This document shows, one piece after another, positions 25,543 through 34,044 of a stretch of 52,137 bases of DNA (position 1 is the stretch's first letter; each line of letters begins with the position of its first letter). Origin of the DNA: Mycobacterium sp. GA-1841 (GTDB lineage Bacteria > Actinomycetota > Actinomycetes > Mycobacteriales > Mycobacteriaceae); the NCBI RefSeq assembly GCF_001954135.1, contig NZ_MBEQ01000062.1, positions 1 through 52,137 on the forward strand, in the 5' to 3' direction. Below the pieces are notes generated by a model. That model did not search any database, was not told the origin of the DNA, and saw only the letters and a list, made by a program, of their open reading frames with translations. The position numbers and the translations under genes were made by a program.

Positions 25543-26901
25543 CTAGGCCGGAGCGGGTTCGGGGGTGCGGTCGGCGTCGTCGTCAACCATGGTGAGTTCG
25601 TCGAAGGGACGGTCACCGCGCAACACCGCGTCCACCTTGTCCTTGTCCACGGTGTGTGTCCACGAGCCGACGAGCAGGGTGGCCACCGCGTTGCCGGAAA
25701 AGTTGGTCACCGCGCGGGCTTCGGACATGAACCGGTCGATCCCGACGATCAGACCGACGCCGTCGAGCAGATCGGGGCGATGGGCCTGCAGGCCGCCGGC
25801 CAGCGTGGCCAGTCCGGCGCCGGTCACCCCGGCCGCCCCCTTCGACGCGATGATCATGAACACGAGCAGACCGATCTGCTGGCCGACGGACATCGGGGCG
25901 CTCAGTGCGTCGGCGATGAACAGCGCCGCCATGGTCAGGTAGATCGCAGTGCCGTCGAGGTTGAACGAATATCCGGTGGGCACAACGACTCCGACGGTGC
26001 TGCGGTCGACGCCGAGATGCTCCATCTTGGCGATGAGCCGCGGCAACGCCGATTCCGAGGAGGACGTCGAGAAGATCAGCAGGTACTCGCGGGCCAGGTA
26101 CCGCACCAGTTTGAAGATGGACACCCCCGCCACCGCGCGCAGCAGGATGCCGAGCACGCCGAACACGAACAGCACGCAGGTCACGTAGAAGCCGAGCATC
26201 AGGGTCAGCAGCTGGGTGACGGCGGTCCAGCCGGTCTGTCCGACGACGTTGGCGATCGCGCCGAAGGCGCCGATGGGCGCCAGCCACAGGATCATGATCA
26301 GCACCTTGAACACGAGCTTCTGCAGATGCTCGATCCCGCGCAGGATCGGTTCACCGGCGCTGCCCATGCCCTGCAGCGCGAATCCGACCAGCAGCGCGAC
26401 GAACAAGGCCTGCAGCACGCTTCCGGCGGTCAACGACGAGAACAGCGTCTCGGGAATGATGCCCTGGACGAAGTCCATGAGTCCGCCGGACTCGTGCGCC
26501 TTCTCGGCAAGCTCGGCGCCCTTGCCTGCCGAGCTCTCCGTCAGATGCATGCCGCTGCCCGGGTGGATCAGATTGCCGACCACCAGACCGATGGTCAGCG
26601 CGATCGTGGACATCGCCAGGAAGTAGCCGAAGGCCAGGCCACCGACTTTTCCGACCGTGGCGGCCTTGCGTACCGAGCCGATCCCCAACACGATCGTGCA
26701 GAAGATGATGGGGCCGATCATCATCTTGATCAGGTTGACGAACATGGTGCCGAGCACGCCGACGCTCTTGCCCACCTCGGGCGCCACCAGCCCGACCACC
26801 ACACCGACGACGACGGCCGCGATGACCGCAATGTAGAGCCAGTGTGTGCGGTCGCGACGCGGGGACGCCGGCTCTGATTGCGGGTCTGTCGACACGGTCA
26901 T
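25543..26901 (-). CDS. dctA: C4-dicarboxylate/proton symporter DctA
   Basis: 452-residue secondary carrier of the DAACS family, importing succinate, fumarate and malate. The membrane core shows FVNLIKMMIGPIIFCTIVLGIG (early helices), a STSSSESALPRL serine-rich re-entrant loop, GYSFNLDGTAIY (the NLDGT-type substrate/cation motif) and the second hairpin around GAAGVTGAG. ATG 26901 is chosen: GGAGG stands 9 bases upstream and it begins MTVSTDPQ; the frame's upstream ATG has no site. It is divergent from a citrate/dicarboxylate-type two-component system, which probably induces it. A CRP-type palindrome lies in the shared promoter. Confidence 0.92.
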   Translation of the reverse strand: MTVSTDPQSEPASPRRDRTHWLYIAVIAAVVVGVVVGLVAPEVGKSVGVLGTMFVNLIKMMIGPIIFCTIVLGIGSVRKAATVGKVGGLAFGYFLAMSTIALTIGLVVGNLIHPGSGMHLTESSAGKGAELAEKAHESGGLMDFVQGIIPETLFSSLTAGSVLQALFVALLVGFALQGMGSAGEPILRGIEHLQKLVFKVLIMILWLAPIGAFGAIANVVGQTGWTAVTQLLTLMLGFYVTCVLFVFGVLGILLRAVAGVSIFKLVRYLAREYLLIFSTSSSESALPRLIAKMEHLGVDRSTVGVVVPTGYSFNLDGTAIYLTMAALFIADALSAPMSVGQQIGLLVFMIIASKGAAGVTGAGLATLAGGLQAHRPDLLDGVGLIVGIDRFMSEARAVTNFSGNAVATLLVGSWTHTVDKDKVDAVLRGDRPFDELTMVDDDADRTPEPAPA

Positions 26902-26957
26902 CGGTGCCACCTCCAGTTCGACTTCGAATGGGCTGTACAAGTACTTTCGACCATAGG

Positions 26958-26971
26958 GTGAGCCAGGTCAC
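26958..26971. promoter_or_regulatory. CRP-type operator between dctA and its two-component system
   Basis: GTGAGCCAGGTCAC has perfect half-sites GTGA-N6-TCAC, matching the mycobacterial cAMP receptor protein consensus. On the minus strand a TATGGT -10 box for dctA (26950-26955) lies next to it; on the plus strand a TACGTT box (26984-26989) precedes the kinase gene. The site overlaps the dctA promoter core, which could mean repression of dctA and activation of the kinase gene. Confidence 0.55.
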
Positions 26972-27004
26972 GATTTAGTTCATTACGTTCATGCGATCGG
27001 AGAT

Positions 27005-28615
27005 GTGGTGGCGCACTGGTGGCGGCGTCTGTCCGGCCGGGCCTGGCCGCATTCGTTGGCCGGGCAGGCCATCGCGCTGCAGATCCTCGTCGTGGCGGTC
27101 GTGGTGCTGGCCGGTTCCACCCTGGCGCTGCTCGATGCCCGCCGCGACGGTGCCGATGCGGCGCGCCAGCAGGTGATCGGGATCGCCACGGCGCTGGCCG
27201 ATTCACCTTCGACCGCGGCGGCCATCGAATCCGGAACGGCCACAGAGGTTTTGCAGCCGGTAACCGAGGCCGTGCGCACGAGCACCGATATCGCGTTCAT
27301 CACGATCATGTCCCCGGAGGGTATCCGGTTCACCCACACCGATCCCGGCGAGATCGGGGGGCATTACCTGGGCACGGTCGCGCCCGCGCTGCGCGGGGAG
27401 ACGTTCACCGAGGTCTACACGGGGACGCTGGGCCCGTCGGTGCGCACGATCGCACCGGTTCGTGGCCGCGACGGACGCATCGTGGGACTGGTCTCGGCCG
27501 GGATCACCCAGCAGACGTTGGCCCAACGTTGGCGGGCACAGGTTCCGGTGATCGCCGTGGTAACCGCGGCTGCACTGGGTGTTTCGCTGATCGGCGGTTG
27601 GGCGATCCGGCGCCGGCTGTTGCGTCAGACCCACGGCCTGGGCCCGGCCGAGCTGCGCGTGATGTACGACCACCACGACGCGATCCTGCATTCGGTGTCC
27701 GAGGGGCTCATCGTGCTCGATCGCGACGGGGTGGCATTGGTGAACGACGAAGCACGCCGATTGCTCGGCCTGCCACCCGGACCGGTCGGGGTACCGGATC
27801 TGCCGGAGTTCCTTCGCCGCGCCGACCCGGGCGCCCGCGACGAGGTCCACGTCACCGCCGAGCGGGTGCTGGTGGTCAACCGGGCCCGCGTCACCGATTC
27901 GGCTTCCGGCGGGCAGGAGCGAAGCGACCGGGGAGTCAGGTCGGAGGTCGTCACGATCCGCGATCGCACCGAACTGCAGGGCGCCCTCGGCGAACTCAAC
28001 TCGCTGCAGGGGCTCGCCGACTCGTTGCGGGCACAGGCGCACGAGTCGGCCAACAAGCTGCACACCGTGATCACCATGGTGGAGATGGGCCGGCCCGACG
28101 ACGCGGTCCGGTTCGCCACCAGTGAGTTGGAGTTGTCACAGCGCCTGGTGGACCGGCTGTCGGCGGCCGTGGGTGAGCCGGCCCTGGTGGCGTTGCTGCT
28201 GGGCAAGACGGCTCAGGCCGACGAGCGCGGGATCACCCTGACCGTCACCGAGGACACCCAGTTGTCCGCTGACGCGGTGTTATCGGGGCAGGAGATGGTG
28301 ACGGTGCTGGGTAATCTGATCGACAATGCGATGGATGCCTGTGACCGAGACGATCCGTGGATCGAGGTCACGGTGCGGCAGGAGGATCGGCAGTTGGTGA
28401 TCCAGGTCGCCGACAGCGGTCCGGGCATGGATGCCGATACCTTCGAAAAGGCCATGCAGCGCGGCTATTCCACGAAATCCGGCGATGCGGCCGGCCATGG
28501 TCTGGGACTGGCGTTGGTGGCGCAGGTGGTCACACGGCATTCCGGCACGTTGACCGCGGACGTCACGTACGGTTCGGTGGTCACCGCGACGATTCCGGCC
28601 GTGGCGCACAGATGA
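27005..28615 (+). CDS. Sensor histidine kinase of the CitA/DcuS family
   Basis: 536 residues. TM1 (about 22-43), an extracytoplasmic Cache/PDC-type ligand domain (about 45-178) with the HTDPGEIGGHY segment usual for citrate/dicarboxylate sensors, TM2 (179-200), a PAS domain (about 222-320), then the kinase core. The phospho-acceptor is His346 in AQAHESANKLH; NLIDNAMDA (437-445) is the N box, DSGPGM (470-475) G1 and GHGLGLAL G2. GTG 27005 or 27008 is the start. The response-regulator gene overlaps its stop by four bases (ATGA), and divergent dctA is the probable target. Confidence 0.9.
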   Translation: MVAHWWRRLSGRAWPHSLAGQAIALQILVVAVVVLAGSTLALLDARRDGADAARQQVIGIATALADSPSTAAAIESGTATEVLQPVTEAVRTSTDIAFITIMSPEGIRFTHTDPGEIGGHYLGTVAPALRGETFTEVYTGTLGPSVRTIAPVRGRDGRIVGLVSAGITQQTLAQRWRAQVPVIAVVTAAALGVSLIGGWAIRRRLLRQTHGLGPAELRVMYDHHDAILHSVSEGLIVLDRDGVALVNDEARRLLGLPPGPVGVPDLPEFLRRADPGARDEVHVTAERVLVVNRARVTDSASGGQERSDRGVRSEVVTIRDRTELQGALGELNSLQGLADSLRAQAHESANKLHTVITMVEMGRPDDAVRFATSELELSQRLVDRLSAAVGEPALVALLLGKTAQADERGITLTVTEDTQLSADAVLSGQEMVTVLGNLIDNAMDACDRDDPWIEVTVRQEDRQLVIQVADSGPGMDADTFEKAMQRGYSTKSGDAAGHGLGLALVAQVVTRHSGTLTADVTYGSVVTATIPAVAHR

Positions 28616-29304
28616 TGATCAATGTGTTGATCGTCGAGGACGATTCGTTGATCGCCGAGGCTCATCAGGCCTACCTCGATCGGCTCCAAGGTTTTTCGGT
28701 GGCGGCCGTGGCTCACACGGCCCGGGACGCGATGCGGGCGGCGGCCGCGGCGGCAGCCTCCGCGCATCCGGTGGATCTGGTGCTGCTGGACATCGGTTTG
28801 CCCGATGCCAGCGGAATCTCGTTGGCGTCCAGGCTTTCCGGGCTGCGGCCGGCACCGGACATCATCGCGATCACCTCCGAGCGTGACCTGGAGATGGTGC
28901 GTGCCGCGGTGGCCCACGGCGCCCTGGCTTACCTGCTCAAACCGTTCACGTTCGCGGCGTTTCGGGATCGGCTGGAACGCTACCGCCGCTATCGTTCGGC
29001 GTTGCCGTCGGGAACCGATGCCGCCAGCCAGGCCGAAGTTGACCGGGCTCTGGCCGAATTGCGGGTGGCCACGGATAAATCCACCGCCCCGAAGGGTGCG
29101 GCTCCGCAGACCACCGAAGAGATCGCCGGCGCAGTGCGCGATGAACCCGACGGGTTGACTGCCGATGAGGCGGCCAAACGGGTCGGGGTGTCGCGGGTGA
29201 CGGCGTGGCGCTACCTCGAGCGGCTGGCCGAGGACGGGACCGTCGTCCGGCACACCGAATACGGCAAGGCCGGGCGACCTCGCACCCGCTACCGGTGGCG
29301 CTGA
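28612..29304 (+). CDS. Response regulator of the CitB/DcuR family
   Basis: 230 residues. The receiver domain (2-120) has the acidic pair Glu9/Asp10, phospho-acceptor Asp60 (LVLLDIGLPD), and the conserved Lys in AYLLKPFTF. A linker leads to a C-terminal winged-helix DNA-binding segment (GLTADEAAKRVGVSRVTAWRYL) of the kind found in CitB/DcuR proteins. Its ATG overlaps the kinase stop (ATGATG with TGA), so the two are translationally coupled. It probably activates dctA in response to external dicarboxylates. The stop lies one base from the end of the convergent beta-propeller gene. Confidence 0.9.
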   Translation: MMINVLIVEDDSLIAEAHQAYLDRLQGFSVAAVAHTARDAMRAAAAAAASAHPVDLVLLDIGLPDASGISLASRLSGLRPAPDIIAITSERDLEMVRAAVAHGALAYLLKPFTFAAFRDRLERYRRYRSALPSGTDAASQAEVDRALAELRVATDKSTAPKGAAPQTTEEIAGAVRDEPDGLTADEAAKRVGVSRVTAWRYLERLAEDGTVVRHTEYGKAGRPRTRYRWR

Positions 29305-29305
29305 A

Positions 29306-30427
29306 TCAGGCGCCGGCCGGTGCCAGGGCAGGCATCGCGGGCATCGCGGGCATCGCGGCGATCTCGACCGCGTCCGTCGCCACCAGCTGCGAGTACAGGG
29401 ATTCGGCCACCTCGAAGATGTTCACCCGCCCGGCGTAGTCGGCGACATACAGCCGGGTGCCGTCGTGGCGCAGGGCGACCGATGTGGGCTCCACATCCAC
29501 GTCCACACTGCCCTGGACCTGGCCGGTCAGAGCACACCACACGATGACGCGGTCGTAGTCGACGAGATAGGCACGAGTGGCATCGGCGCTCAGCACCAGT
29601 TGGGTGGGCGCCGCGGCGACCTCGACGGCGTCCACCACGGTGGCCGCGGACAGGTCCACGGTGTGCACCACACCGCGATGGGCGAGGTCCGAGGTCAGCA
29701 CGTAGGCGATGCCGTCGCCGATCGCCACATCGCGGATCGGGGCACCGATCCACACTGTGGCCTGCACCTGAGCGGTCTCGGTGTTGACGACGACGAGGCG
29801 GCTGCCGCGCGGATCCGAGGTGGCTGCGAGCAGGCGCTTACCGGTCGAGTCGACCTGCAGCGCATCGAGATTGACGCCGGCGCCGGTCGCGAGGTCGATG
29901 GTGCCGACACGTTCGGCGGTGGTGTCGATCACGGCGATGTCGATGCGCTCGTGGCCGGCGCGCCCGGCGAACACGCGCTTGCCGTCCGGGCTGATGGCCA
30001 GGGCGGTGACGGTCATGGCCAGCGGGTACTCGCTGAGCACCGCGCCGGTGATGGTGTCGACCGTCAGGATCGAGTCGTGCGCGGCGCCGGTGACGCTGAC
30101 GTAGGCGCGGTCGTCGGCGACCACGACGTGGAACGGATCTCCGGGGAGGCGGACCGAACCCACCACACCCATGGTGTGCGGATTGATGACGGTCAAACTC
30201 TGCGTGCCGACGTTGGTGACCACCACGGTTTCGCGGTCGGGATCGACGGCGATGTCACCGATGGCGCCACGACCGACCTCGGCGACGCCGGCGATGTCGA
30301 TGTCGTCGAGTGCGCCGTCGAAGGTGATACCGCGGGCCGGCAGGTCGTCGATGACTCCGTTATTTCGGCGAGCTTCACGGCCAGAGCGCGCGGCTTCGAT
30401 CAGCGCACGCAAAAAGTTTTTTGCCAT
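29306..30427 (-). CDS. YVTN-type beta-propeller protein (Rv1057-like)
   Basis: 373 residues from ATG 30427, which has a GGAGGTG site. After a basic N-terminal helix (MAKNFLRALIEAARSGREAR) come about seven repeats of the YVTN/NHL type (IAVDPDRETVVVTNVGTQSLTVI, LAISPDGKRVFAGRAG, LVLSADATRAYLVDYD, LRHDGTRLYVADYAG). No signal peptide is visible. The C-terminus has a tandem AMP/MPA repeat. Rv1057 of M. tuberculosis, a seven-bladed propeller under MprA/SigE stress control, is the likely counterpart. An AGTCTA complement (TAGACT on the minus strand, 30509-30514) is a candidate -10 box. Role unknown. Confidence 0.82.
   Translation of the reverse strand: MAKNFLRALIEAARSGREARRNNGVIDDLPARGITFDGALDDIDIAGVAEVGRGAIGDIAVDPDRETVVVTNVGTQSLTVINPHTMGVVGSVRLPGDPFHVVVADDRAYVSVTGAAHDSILTVDTITGAVLSEYPLAMTVTALAISPDGKRVFAGRAGHERIDIAVIDTTAERVGTIDLATGAGVNLDALQVDSTGKRLLAATSDPRGSRLVVVNTETAQVQATVWIGAPIRDVAIGDGIAYVLTSDLAHRGVVHTVDLSAATVVDAVEVAAAPTQLVLSADATRAYLVDYDRVIVWCALTGQVQGSVDVDVEPTSVALRHDGTRLYVADYAGRVNIFEVAESLYSQLVATDAVEIAAMPAMPAMPALAPAGA
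29331..29357 (-). repeat. Three tandem 9-bp units in the beta-propeller C-terminus
   Basis: GGCATCGCG is repeated three times without interruption, encoding a Met-Pro-Ala repeat near the end of the protein. The unit is a multiple of three, so slippage changes tail length without breaking the frame. Confidence 0.85.
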
Positions 30428-30819
30428 CGTTGTCGGCACCTCCACCGGTGAGAGTTCCACCGGCTCTAGATTTCAGTCATCTGCGCCGGGAGTGGCGCGG
30501 TTGCATTGAGTCTAGCGACGAAACCGACAGCTCCTGAACGACTTCGCAGCGAATATCGTCAAGCTGACAACAGTCTCTCAGGATGCGCTTAAGAAATTCT
30601 TCGTTATCGTCTCGTTACCTTTTCGCTTCGATCGATTAAATGCCTGTTACCAGGCTTTTCGCCGAATTTAATCGGCGTCACATTATTCGGCGTAAATGTA
30701 CCCGCCGATAGCGATTCTTACCCTTGCGGGCAAAAGTGAGCGGTAGATCACATCCCGACACTCCAGCAAACTTTCCTCAGCGTCAAGATCACGGCGCCCG
30801 GACAAGCGCGTAACGGGTG
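30428..30819. other. 392-base AT-richer intergenic region upstream of the beta-propeller gene
   Basis: No gene is seen here. The part 30560-30720 is clearly richer in A and T than the surroundings. It contains two inverted repeats of CGCCGA/TCGGCG type (30660-30708) and several GTTACC/GGTAAC hexamers (near 30615, 30645 and 30819). Candidate promoter for the propeller gene: TAGACT on the minus strand at 30509-30514. The length and density of repeats suggest more than one regulator. Confidence 0.5.
30660..30708. repeat. Two adjacent CGCCGA/TCGGCG inverted repeats
   Basis: CGCCGA-N6-TCGGCG (30660-30677) is followed by TCGGCG-N10-CGCCGA (30687-30708). The four half-sites could be operators or two small hairpins. 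They lie about 230 bases upstream of the propeller start and 110 bases after the end of the regulator gene. Confidence 0.5.
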
Positions 30820-31533
30820 TTACCGCTGTGAAAGATGTGCCGGGCGCAGCACCAGGTTCACCTCGCACGATCCATGCCGGGAGTCGGGTCGTACGGTCGC
30901 GGTGTATCGACCCCCGACCACCTCGGCGTTCAGATCGATCACTTCCTGGATCATGCCCTGCTGGATGCCGCGGACCACCTCGGGTGAGGCCGCTGCGACC
31001 TCGGCCAGCGGGCACGTGCAGATCTCGACCGACACCCCGCCGAAGGAGGTCAGTACCGACTGGGCCTGGAATCCCAGTTCGCCGAGCGTGGCCACGACAA
31101 GATCGGCGAGCGACGTCTCATCACGACGACGCGCCACCCGGACCTGGTGCGCCAGGTCGGCACCGATGCGCAACGCTCGCTCTTCGCGTTCCTCGGGTGT
31201 GCCGCCCAGGTGCGTGGCGAACAACGCGACGATGTCGGCGTAGTCCAGCCGCGGGGCGATCTCGTAGGTCACCCGGGGCCGGCCGACCCGTCCGGTGCCG
31301 ACGGCCGCGCCGCCCCGACGGATGACACCTTGCTCCTGGAGCGCACTCAGGTGAAACCGCGCGGTGGTGACGTGGATCTGCAGGTTCTCGGCGATCTGGC
31401 GGGCATCGACGGGGCCGTCGGCCGCGCGCAGCAGATCGAGCACCCGTTGTCGCTGCTGGCCGGCCGCCCGGTCCGATTCGGCCCGGTCACCATGCCGGGG
31501 CGTGGGACCGTGATGGGTTGGCGCAGCAGTCAT
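30820..31533 (-). CDS. Winged-helix transcriptional regulator (ArsR/COG2345-like)
   Basis: 237 residues. The N-terminal winged helix (about 28-90: RQRVLDLLRAADGPVDARQIA, residues 29-49, then TTARFHLSALQEQGVIRR) matches the COG2345 group. The C-terminal domain has CTCP and a late GSCEVNL, three cysteines in all, recalling the iron-sulfur ligands of SufR-type regulators but with different spacing. Its ATG overlaps the stop of the upstream methyltransferase gene by four bases, so the pair is translationally coupled. The stop lies inside GTAACGGGTGTTAC (30810-30823). Target unknown; the TTACCG/CGGTAA palindrome upstream of the methyltransferase is a candidate for autoregulation. Confidence 0.82.
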   Translation of the reverse strand: MTAAPTHHGPTPRHGDRAESDRAAGQQRQRVLDLLRAADGPVDARQIAENLQIHVTTARFHLSALQEQGVIRRGGAAVGTGRVGRPRVTYEIAPRLDYADIVALFATHLGGTPEEREERALRIGADLAHQVRVARRRDETSLADLVVATLGELGFQAQSVLTSFGGVSVEICTCPLAEVAAASPEVVRGIQQGMIQEVIDLNAEVVGGRYTATVRPDSRHGSCEVNLVLRPAHLSQR

Positions 31534-32342
31534 TTCACTTCGGTAGCCGGCACCACCGCGACGATCGCCACTGCGGTCAACTGTTGCCGGTAGCGGCTGA
31601 AGGTCTTGCGCATGTGCAGCACCCGCTTGCGGGCCCCCGGGTGCGTCAGCACATTCCCCAGGATCCGCAGTGCGCCGAACAAGCCTTCGTCGGCGATCAT
31701 CCGACGCGGCTCGAGGAGCGCCATCGGCGCGTGATCGACGCTGGCCACTTCGAATCCGGCACCGGTCAGCAGCTCGGTCCACTCGGCCACAGTGAGCGGA
31801 CGGGCATTGACCTTGATGGCCTGCGCCATCTGCCGACGGATGTCGTCCTTGATCTCGTCGGCCAGTCCATCAGGCGTCAGGCCCAGCTCATGAATGGCGT
31901 AGCGGCCGCCGGGCCGCAGCACCCGAAAGGCCTCCTCGACGATGGCTTTCTTGGACTTCTCCCCCTGCATCGTGAGCATCGCCTCGCCGACGACGACGTC
32001 GGCCGAGCCGGCGTCCAGACCGGTGTGGGCGGCGTCGGCAGCGACGAGTCGCCCACCCGAGGTCGCCACCACCTGCTGCAACGGGGCCGAGGTCGTCGAG
32101 TTGTCGTCGACGCCGACGTAGGACCGCGGACGTTGCGCGGCGATGTCGGTGGCGGTCCGGCCCAGGCCAGGGCCGAGTTCGACGACGTCGGCGTCGTTGA
32201 TCCGTGCGGCGGCCAACAGCTTCGTGGTCAGCTCCAGCCCGCCCGGGCGCAGCACCCGCTTGCCGAGCCGGGCCAGCAGCCAGTGCCCGGGCACATCGGC
32301 GTCGGATCGTTGTGCCAGCGGCAGATCGTTCTTACCGGTCAT
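31530..32342 (-). CDS. SAM-dependent methyltransferase
   Basis: 270-residue class I methyltransferase. Motif I is VVELGPGLGRTA, followed by YVGVDDNS (acidic ribose-binding), GEAMLTMQ (motif IV) and VLRPGGRYAIHELGL (motif VI). No obvious signal peptide or fused domain. ATG 32342 with AAGGG nine bases upstream is the family-like start; the open frame running to 33089 is an artefact over the divergent DUF3060 gene. Substrate unknown: the type is common in actinobacteria for small molecules. It is coupled (ATGA) to the wHTH regulator gene downstream. Confidence 0.85.
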   Translation of the reverse strand: MTGKNDLPLAQRSDADVPGHWLLARLGKRVLRPGGLELTTKLLAAARINDADVVELGPGLGRTATDIAAQRPRSYVGVDDNSTTSAPLQQVVATSGGRLVAADAAHTGLDAGSADVVVGEAMLTMQGEKSKKAIVEEAFRVLRPGGRYAIHELGLTPDGLADEIKDDIRRQMAQAIKVNARPLTVAEWTELLTGAGFEVASVDHAPMALLEPRRMIADEGLFGALRILGNVLTHPGARKRVLHMRKTFSRYRQQLTAVAIVAVVPATEVK

Positions 32343-32412
32343 CTCGTCATCCCTTGCCTGCTCGAGGCGGCGCTGTCGGCGGCTTCGCCAATTTAGAGGA
32401 ATCTTTTGCTTT

Positions 32413-32432
32413 TTACCGTACGAGTTCGGTAA
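32413..32432. promoter_or_regulatory. Inverted repeat, candidate operator
   Basis: TTACCG (32413-32418) and CGGTAA (32427-32432) form a perfect palindrome with an 8-base spacer, in an AT-rich patch between the divergent methyltransferase and DUF3060 genes. The regulator encoded two genes away is a plausible ligand. Confidence 0.45.
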
Positions 32433-32477
32433 GCCTAAGGCAATATCTGCACCCCACCGATGTGCGAACATCTGCGG

Positions 32478-33137
32478 ATGGACCCGAAGGACGACCCCGA
32501 GGCGCGCATCCGGGAACTGGAGCGCCCGCTGGCCGACGCGGCGCGAACCTCGGAGCTCGGCACTCACGGCTCCAACAGCTTTCCGCCGCCACCTGCCGGT
32601 CCGCCGGCACCTTGGCCGGGCTATGAGCCGTACCCGCCATATCCCGCCCCGCCGCAGCGCAGGACCACCGCGACACCGCTGGTGATCCTGTTCGCGGTGT
32701 TGTCGGCGATCCTGATCGCCGGTGGCGTCGCGGCCTTCGTGTTCTTCACCAGCGCCGCCGACAGGTCCGGCTCGGGCGACGCGTCCTCCGACAGCCGATC
32801 CACCACCATCCGGAAGTCCACCGCCCATCCCACCCCGGCACCGGAACCCGTTGCGCCGGGTCAGGTTTCGGCCGGACAGACCATGATCGTCTCGGGCATC
32901 GGCGAACACCGGACCGTCGAGTGCCGGGACAGCACCGTGATCGTCAGCGGTGTGGAGAATCAGTTGGAGATCACCGGGCACTGCGTCGCCGTGACCGTAT
33001 CCGGGGTGAACAACGTCGTCACGGTCGAGTCGGCCGACACCATCGGCGTCTCCGGATTCGAGAACCGGGTCACCTACCGCAGCGGGCAACCCGAGGTGAG
33101 CAACTCAGGTCAGTCCAACGTCGTCGAGCCGGCCTGA
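32478..33137 (+). CDS. Membrane-anchored DUF3060 protein
   Basis: About 219 residues. A short charged N-terminus (DPKDDPEARIRELERPLAD) and a Pro/Tyr-rich stretch (EPYPPYPAPPQRR) precede one TM helix (about 70-90, PLVILFAVLSAILIAGG), a Ser/Thr/Pro linker, then a DUF3060-type beta domain of about 85 residues with repeating IVSGxxN/VSGVNN strands, extracytoplasmic. The cytoplasmic DPEARIRELE motif resembles the start of other mycobacterial DUF1707/DUF3060 proteins. ATG 32478 is chosen; ATG 32460 would add six residues. Its end overlaps the convergent hydrolase gene by 28 bases. Function unknown. Confidence 0.8.
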   Translation: MDPKDDPEARIRELERPLADAARTSELGTHGSNSFPPPPAGPPAPWPGYEPYPPYPAPPQRRTTATPLVILFAVLSAILIAGGVAAFVFFTSAADRSGSGDASSDSRSTTIRKSTAHPTPAPEPVAPGQVSAGQTMIVSGIGEHRTVECRDSTVIVSGVENQLEITGHCVAVTVSGVNNVVTVESADTIGVSGFENRVTYRSGQPEVSNSGQSNVVEPA

Positions 33138-34009
33138 TCCGCCCCGGGCGCACCGTCGAGGCCCCGCAGAAACGTCTGCAGCAGGTCGATCAGCGGGGCC
33201 GGATTGTCCTCCGGGACCCAGGCGTAGGAGTCGTCGACAAATTCCAAGCGGACATTCGGCAATGTCCGGGCCAACCGGGTCGCGCCTTCGGCGGGGAAAT
33301 ACCGCTCCTCACGCGGCCACACCACCAGGGCCGGACGGTGGTACCCCGCCAGCAGCGGTGAATACTTCGCCAGGTAGTCCGGCGACAGCCCCTTCAGGAA
33401 GCGACGGAAATCGTTGCGCACCAGAGGATCGCTGCGCAGCGGCCCCACATACTCGGCCATGATGTCAGGCGGGATCGGCCGTTTGGTCGCCCCGCCGTAG
33501 GTCACCCGCAGCCGCTGCACCGGCTTGAGCCCGATGCCCACCGACTGCAACAGCCCGGCCCCGGGTAGCCCGGCCAGTTTGGTCAGCAGCTTGACCGGCC
33601 ACGGGTCGGAGTCGAATGCGTTGGTGGCGACGAGAACCAGCGCCTCGACCCGTTCGGGATGGTTCACGGCGGCCACCTGGGCGATGTCACCGCCGTAACC
33701 GTTGCCGACCAGTACGGCCTGCTCGATCCCGAGTGCGTCGAGTAGGTCGACGACGGTGCGCGCCAGGCCGGGCATGGTCACGTCGGCGCCGGGCAGCGCG
33801 GGGGTGTGTGATCCCATGGCCAAATCGGGTGCGATGCAGCGGATTCCGGCCCCGGAGCCGGGGACCAGGCCATCCACCACGTGGCGCCACACCCGGCCGT
33901 TGGCGACCAGACCGTGCACGAGTACGACGGGTCGGCCACTGCCACATTCACGCACGCCGACCGGACCGTAGGGCAACTCGACCAGTCGCCGGGAGCTGAG
34001 CGTGTCCAT
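33110..34009 (-). CDS. Alpha/beta-hydrolase-fold protein lacking catalytic residues
   Basis: 299 residues of clear alpha/beta-hydrolase fold: HGLVANGRVW oxyanion region (32-41), a strand-loop VLVGNGYGGDIAQ (99-111), the cap, then LVVWPREERYFP and a C-terminal SYAWVPEDNP. In the G-x-Nuc-x-G elbow the nucleophile position (104) is Gly, and where related enzymes have His before the valine-x-Glu-Asp-x-Pro end there is Ala (263). The acid position reads Glu instead of Asp. It therefore looks like a pseudo-enzyme, perhaps a ligand-binding protein. ATG 34009; divergent from a TetR gene with two operator-like palindromes between. Confidence 0.8.
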   Translation of the reverse strand: MDTLSSRRLVELPYGPVGVRECGSGRPVVLVHGLVANGRVWRHVVDGLVPGSGAGIRCIAPDLAMGSHTPALPGADVTMPGLARTVVDLLDALGIEQAVLVGNGYGGDIAQVAAVNHPERVEALVLVATNAFDSDPWPVKLLTKLAGLPGAGLLQSVGIGLKPVQRLRVTYGGATKRPIPPDIMAEYVGPLRSDPLVRNDFRRFLKGLSPDYLAKYSPLLAGYHRPALVVWPREERYFPAEGATRLARTLPNVRLEFVDDSYAWVPEDNPAPLIDLLQTFLRGLDGAPGADQAGSTTLD

Positions 34010-34044
34010 CCGACTGTCCTCTCGCCACGAGCAACCGAAAATCA

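Noticed and set aside
31534..31782. N-terminal extension of the regulator's open frame
   Set aside because: Antisense-like composition in another frame of the methyltransferase; the ATG at 31533 with ATGA overlap explains the gene.
32419..32426. GTACGAGT shared with the loop of the DUF559 hairpins
   Set aside because: An eight-base match without the arms; expected by chance in 52 kb.
32343..33089. N-terminal extension of the methyltransferase frame
   Set aside because: Lies opposite the DUF3060 gene, is low complexity, and has no signal for a start.
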